DNA of 29,595 nt. It comes from JBDNJM01 sp041687755 (GTDB taxonomy: Bacteria > Planctomycetota > UBA1135 > GCA-002686595). The stretch lies in NCBI GenBank assembly GCA_041687755.1, contig JBDNJM010000086.1:1-29595 (forward strand). The letters are read 5' to 3'. A program made the translations under genes and the position numbers. Position 1 is the first letter of the stretch. The number at the start of each line of letters is the position of its first letter. This document shows positions 26,106 through 29,595 of this stretch, in pieces. Below the pieces are notes generated by a model that saw only the letters and a program-made list of their open reading frames with translations, had not been told where the DNA came from and made no database searches.

Positions 26106-26236
26106 GAGGCTGTGGAAAAATAGGCGCCGCCCGGCCGAAGTGCCTCTCAGTTGCCTTTGGGCCCATCGCCTGGCGGCGCTGGAGCGCAGAGAGCGCTCAG
26201 GGATTGCGCTGGGCGCATGGATTCACACTCTCTGAT
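26102..26236 (+). repeat. Structured intergenic repeat, copy B (135 bp)
   Basis: This copy aligns with copy A at 20916-21081. Hairpin I is 26102-26110 with 26142-26150 (9 perfect pairs). Hairpin II is 26167-26178 (4-bp stem, loop TGGC). Hairpin III is 26182-26187 with 26193-26198 (loop AGAGA). Hairpin IV is 26205-26209 with 26213-26217. The stop codon of the upstream gene is inside the left arm of hairpin I. The ATG of the downstream gene (26217) is at the foot of hairpin IV, so the repeat fills the entire gap between the two genes and supplies the first codons of the second. Confidence 0.85.
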
Positions 26237-27239
26237 TCTGCGCGTGGCCCTCTTCTCCGTGGGCGTCCTCGGCTGCGTGTTCTTCGCGCTGGGGCTGGGC
26301 AGCTGCGCGATCTCCAACGCCAAGCTCGAGCTGCCCGCCGGCGGCACCATCGACCTGGCCGCGCTCGCCTCGGATCCGCAGTTCGCGGTCGATGCCCTGG
26401 GCGAAGAAGGACTCGCGCAGGCTCAAACCGAGGGCTTCCACCTGTACTGGATCTCCGGGCGTCCCGACTCGGCTCGCGCGACGCGCGCCTTCGGTCGCTG
26501 GACGATTCAGGCACCGGCTCCGGTGGACGCGGAGAGCGGCCGGCTGCTCGCCCACGAACTGACGCACCTGGCGCTGCGCTCGGGCGATTCAGTGCTGCCC
26601 CTCTGGCAGGAAGAGGGCCTGGCGGAACTGGTTTCCTTTCGGACTCGCGCCGGCCTGGAAGAGCTGACCGACCTTCTGTCAGTCATCTGTGGAGACGGCG
26701 AGGGTCTGGAGCGCAGGGTGCTGGAGTCCGAGGGTGGTTCGGGCAAGCGCGAGCTGCTCAGCGTTCTGCCGCGCGCCGAAACGGACGCGGCGATGGAGCG
26801 CCTGTACGCGGCCTGGTTGGAGCTCGGATCCAATCCCGCCGACTACCGCTTCGCGGTTTTAGCCCCCAATGAATCGTCCGCCGCTGAGTATCTCGCAGCG
26901 TTCCTGAGCGTCAGCCTGCTGCTGGAAGACTCGTCCAGCGGGATGAACGTCTCCCCGCTCCAGTTGGCCGCCGCGCTTCCGCCGGAGCCGGCTCCGACGA
27001 CCCGGGCCCAGCTCCGCGAGCACGCCTGGGACCTGCTGCTCGATGCACAGACCCGGCTCGCGTGCGAGGCTCTCATGGCGCAGGAGGCGGCGGGCCTGTT
27101 CAACGAACGCGTGCGGACGCTGACCCTAGGCGCGGCGTCGATCGGGCCGATCTACGCCGAACCGGCGCTCTGCCCGGCTCCCCGGACACGGCTGGGACAG
27201 ACATGGTTCGGTCTAGACACCGTCGAGTCCGACTCTTGA
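26217..27239 (+). CDS. Putative membrane-anchored gluzincin-type metallopeptidase
   Basis: This 340-residue protein starts with a hydrophobic segment (LILRVALFSVGVLGCVFFALGLGSC). It ends in a plausible lipobox (LGSC), so it is probably a lipoprotein or has one membrane anchor. The zinc site is AHELTHLAL, a clear HExxH, followed after about 15 residues by LPLWQEEGLAEL. The second Glu of that segment is the likely third zinc ligand, as in peptidase MA-like gluzincins. The remainder is helical and unassigned. Substrate unknown. The ATG at 26217 was chosen because the signal starts there; it lies within repeat copy B, so its leader and first residues derive from the repeat. A GC-rich hairpin at 27277-27306 follows the gene. 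Confidence 0.8.
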   Translation: MDSHSLILRVALFSVGVLGCVFFALGLGSCAISNAKLELPAGGTIDLAALASDPQFAVDALGEEGLAQAQTEGFHLYWISGRPDSARATRAFGRWTIQAPAPVDAESGRLLAHELTHLALRSGDSVLPLWQEEGLAELVSFRTRAGLEELTDLLSVICGDGEGLERRVLESEGGSGKRELLSVLPRAETDAAMERLYAAWLELGSNPADYRFAVLAPNESSAAEYLAAFLSVSLLLEDSSSGMNVSPLQLAAALPPEPAPTTRAQLREHAWDLLLDAQTRLACEALMAQEAAGLFNERVRTLTLGAASIGPIYAEPALCPAPRTRLGQTWFGLDTVESDS

Positions 27240-27276
27240 CCCTTCTGATTTGACCTAGCAGCGGTCGGTGAAGAAG

Positions 27277-27306
27277 CGGGGGGCGACCGCGCAGGGTCCG
27301 CCCCCG
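27277..27306 (+). terminator. GC-rich hairpin after the metallopeptidase-like gene
   Basis: A 12-bp imperfect stem (27277-27288 with 27295-27306, two mismatches) closes a 6-nt loop 37 bp past the stop codon. There is no T tract. It lies between convergent genes, so it could serve the plus-strand gene as terminator. Confidence 0.4.
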
Positions 27307-27330
27307 ACAGACCGTCGAGTTCACGCGAAC

Positions 27331-27399
27331 GTCGAAGTGGTGTCGCGTGCACGGCAGGGGCTTTGCGTTCTCGGGTCGGCCTACGGTTCCCACTTCGAC
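27331..27399. repeat. 10-bp perfect inverted repeat with 49-nt spacer
   Basis: GTCGAAGTGG at 27331-27340 is the exact reverse complement of 27390-27399. It sits in the 271-bp gap between the convergent metallopeptidase-like gene and deoC. It may be the base of a larger fold or part of the termination region; the spacing is too long for a simple terminator. Nothing else in this gap looks like a gene. Confidence 0.4.
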
Positions 27400-27510
27400 A
27401 CAGATTCCTGTCCCGCGCGACCGAAACGGGAATGGAAGCCTGCTCACTCGAGAGCGGAAGCCCGGCCACTGCGCTGCGGAGTTGTCGGCTGTCTTGTGAA
27501 GGCGCGGTCG

Positions 27511-28434
<924 letters not shown>

Positions 28435-28470
28435 GGGGGAGGGACTGTTGGTAGGCGGCGAGTCTCGAAC

Positions 28471-29216
28471 TCAGGCGCGGGCGGCGGGCGCGGCGGCGGT
28501 GGCGGAATAGCGCGCTTCGATCGCGGTGATCTTGTCCACGCGGCGGCCGTGGCGGGCGGCGCCCTCGGGCGTCTCCAGGAACGTGCGCAGGATCTCGACG
28601 GCGGCGGCGGCGTCGAGCTGGCCGGAGCCGAGCGTGAGCACGTTCGCGTAGTTGTGCTCGCGCGCGTTGCGGGCGAGGGCCGTGGACGACCCGTTGGCCG
28701 CGCGCACGCCGGGCACCTTGTTCGCGGCCATGGCCGAGCCGATGCCGGCGCCGTCGATGGCGACGCCGAAGCGGACGCGGCGGGACGCGACGGCCTCGGC
28801 CGCGGCGAGGGCGAAGTCGGGGTAGTCGACGGAGGCGTCGGAGTGCGTGCCGAGGTCGAGGACACCCCAGCCGAGGCGGGTGAGTTCGGCGGCGATGGCG
28901 CCCTTCAGCTTGAAGCCGCCGTGATCGCAGGCCAGGGCGACGACTTGGGGGCACTCAAGGGCCTGGCCGCGCTCCCAGGCGAGCTCTTCGGCGAGGGGCG
29001 TCCAGGCCTGCCCGGCGGGGGGGGGGCGCCCGCGCCCACGTCGTCGGCGGTGACCCAGCGGTCACTGGACGTGCCCTGGCCCGGGCGCTCCCCGGGCCGC
29101 GGGGCCGCGGTGACCACCTGCACGCCGGCAGCGCGTGGCGACCCGCCCGGCAGGCCGGAGGTGAGGCGCCCGACGACGCGGCGGACGATGCTCGACAGAT
29201 TCTGGGGGCCGCTCAT
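28471..29216 (-). CDS. rpiB: RpiB/LacA/LacB-family sugar-phosphate isomerase with N-terminal extension; frame broken at a G10 tract
   Basis: The frame from the ATG at 29216 encodes an N-terminal part (SGPQNLSSIVRRVVGRLTSG, then a Gly/Pro linker) up to the ten G bases at 29017-29026. The RpiB domain continues in another frame; one extra base in the run gives a 248-residue protein. In the domain frame there is a stop at 29062-29064 and no ATG, GTG or TTG before 28731, so the halves must be joined. The domain shows ACDHGG (97-101), SVDYPDFA, DGAGIGSAMAANKVPGVRAA, AREHNYANVL and RHGRRVDKI. Family members interconvert ribose-5- and ribulose-5-phosphate. The catalytic cysteine of E. coli RpiB (C66) is an aspartate here (D155), so substrate or mechanism may differ. 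The first ~20 residues form an amphipathic helix like that of the neighbouring DeoC. Confidence 0.88.
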
Positions 29217-29342
29217 AGCGGGATGCTAACCGAGCGTCCCGGGCCGTAGCAGTGGATAAGAGCCGGCCTGCCCCCGTGCGCAGGTGAGTCCACCTGCGAA
29301 GCCCCCAGGTTCTGCCCAGGGAGTTGCCCGAGGCCCCGAGAT

Positions 29343-29595
29343 GCCAGCGGCGTTAGCCGATGGGCCCCGCGACGCAGCCGGTCACATTCCGCAGGAGCCG
29401 ATGCCCTGACGGTTGTCTTGCAGCCACTCACGCATCCGTGCTGGTGTCTAGCCGGCGCCAGCGGCGTTAGCCGATGGGCCCCGCGACGCAGCCGGTCACA
29501 TTCCGCAGGAGCCGATGCCCTGACGGTTGTCTTGCAGCCACTCACGCATCCGTGCTGGTGTCTAGCCTGCGCCAGCGGCGTTAGCCGATGGGCCC
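29343..29595. repeat. 114-bp tandem repeat array running off the right window edge
   Basis: Units begin at 29343, 29457 and 29571, so the period is exactly 114 bp. The first two units are nearly identical along their length, and the third is cut by the window end after 25 bases. Each unit starts with a segment whose reverse complement matches 21 of 23 bases of hairpin II in repeat copy A (29344-29366 against 21006-21028), with a TAAC loop instead of TGGC. There are no unique spacers, so this is not a CRISPR array. The array begins 126 bp upstream of the rpiB start. The period is divisible by 3, giving an open frame on the minus strand, but its composition does not look like a protein. Confidence 0.92.

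Noticed and set aside
29343..29595. CRISPR array
   Set aside because: The repeat unit is 114 bp with no unique spacers between copies, and there are no cas genes.

Overview
The window is a GC-rich bacterial chromosome segment with tightly packed genes on both strands. Several gene pairs overlap by 4 bp (ATGA, GTGA or TTGA junctions), and clear Shine-Dalgarno sequences are scarce. A TIGR02999-type ECF sigma factor sits next to a membrane Ser/Thr kinase that carries an FGE-sulfatase (SUMF1) domain. This, with the protein families present, suggests a planctomycete (Planctomycetota). That assignment is an inference from gene content, not from a marker gene.

Layout. 1-2459: a small acidic protein, a THUMP-type RNA methyltransferase and a convergent SAM methyltransferase, the last two meeting inside a perfect 63-bp inverted repeat. 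2529-8110 (minus): a large MscS-type mechanosensitive channel, lytic transglycosylase MltA and a MOSC-domain protein. 8324-10651 (minus): a transketolase-like enzyme. 10967-12880: a DUF1905 protein, a universal stress protein and an unknown protein. 13060-14004: a broken outer-membrane-type gene. 14291-17908: a second small acidic protein (paralogue of the first), a cytochrome c'-like lipoprotein, phosphopentomutase, pyrimidine-nucleoside phosphorylase and a DUF2237 protein. 18014-20892: ECF sigma factor and kinase. 21343-22525: two unknown proteins. 22592-24767: a CNT nucleoside transporter and purine-nucleoside phosphorylase. 24864-27239: a beta-barrel-like exported protein and a HExxH metallopeptidase-like lipoprotein. 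27511-29216 (minus): deoxyribose-phosphate aldolase and an RpiB-family isomerase. 29343 to the end: a 114-bp tandem repeat.

The unifying metabolic theme is nucleoside catabolism. Transporter, purine and pyrimidine phosphorylases, phosphopentomutase, DeoC and RpiB are all present, split over three loci on both strands; transketolase could receive the pentose phosphates. DeoC and RpiB both have unusual N-terminal extensions beginning with a short amphipathic helix. This resembles the encapsulation peptides of bacterial microcompartment cargo, and a DeoC plus RpiB-like pair is the hallmark of the predicted 'sugar phosphate utilizing' (SPU) microcompartments. No shell gene is visible here. The rpiB frame is broken by one base at a G10 tract.

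The most unusual non-coding signal is a structured intergenic repeat found at 20916-21081 and 26102-26236. It has several hairpins, two of which show compensatory base changes between copies. One hairpin is shared with the tandem array at the right end of the window. A second, unrelated palindromic repeat built around GGTGCCAGGCACC occurs at 25-61 and 1539-1683.
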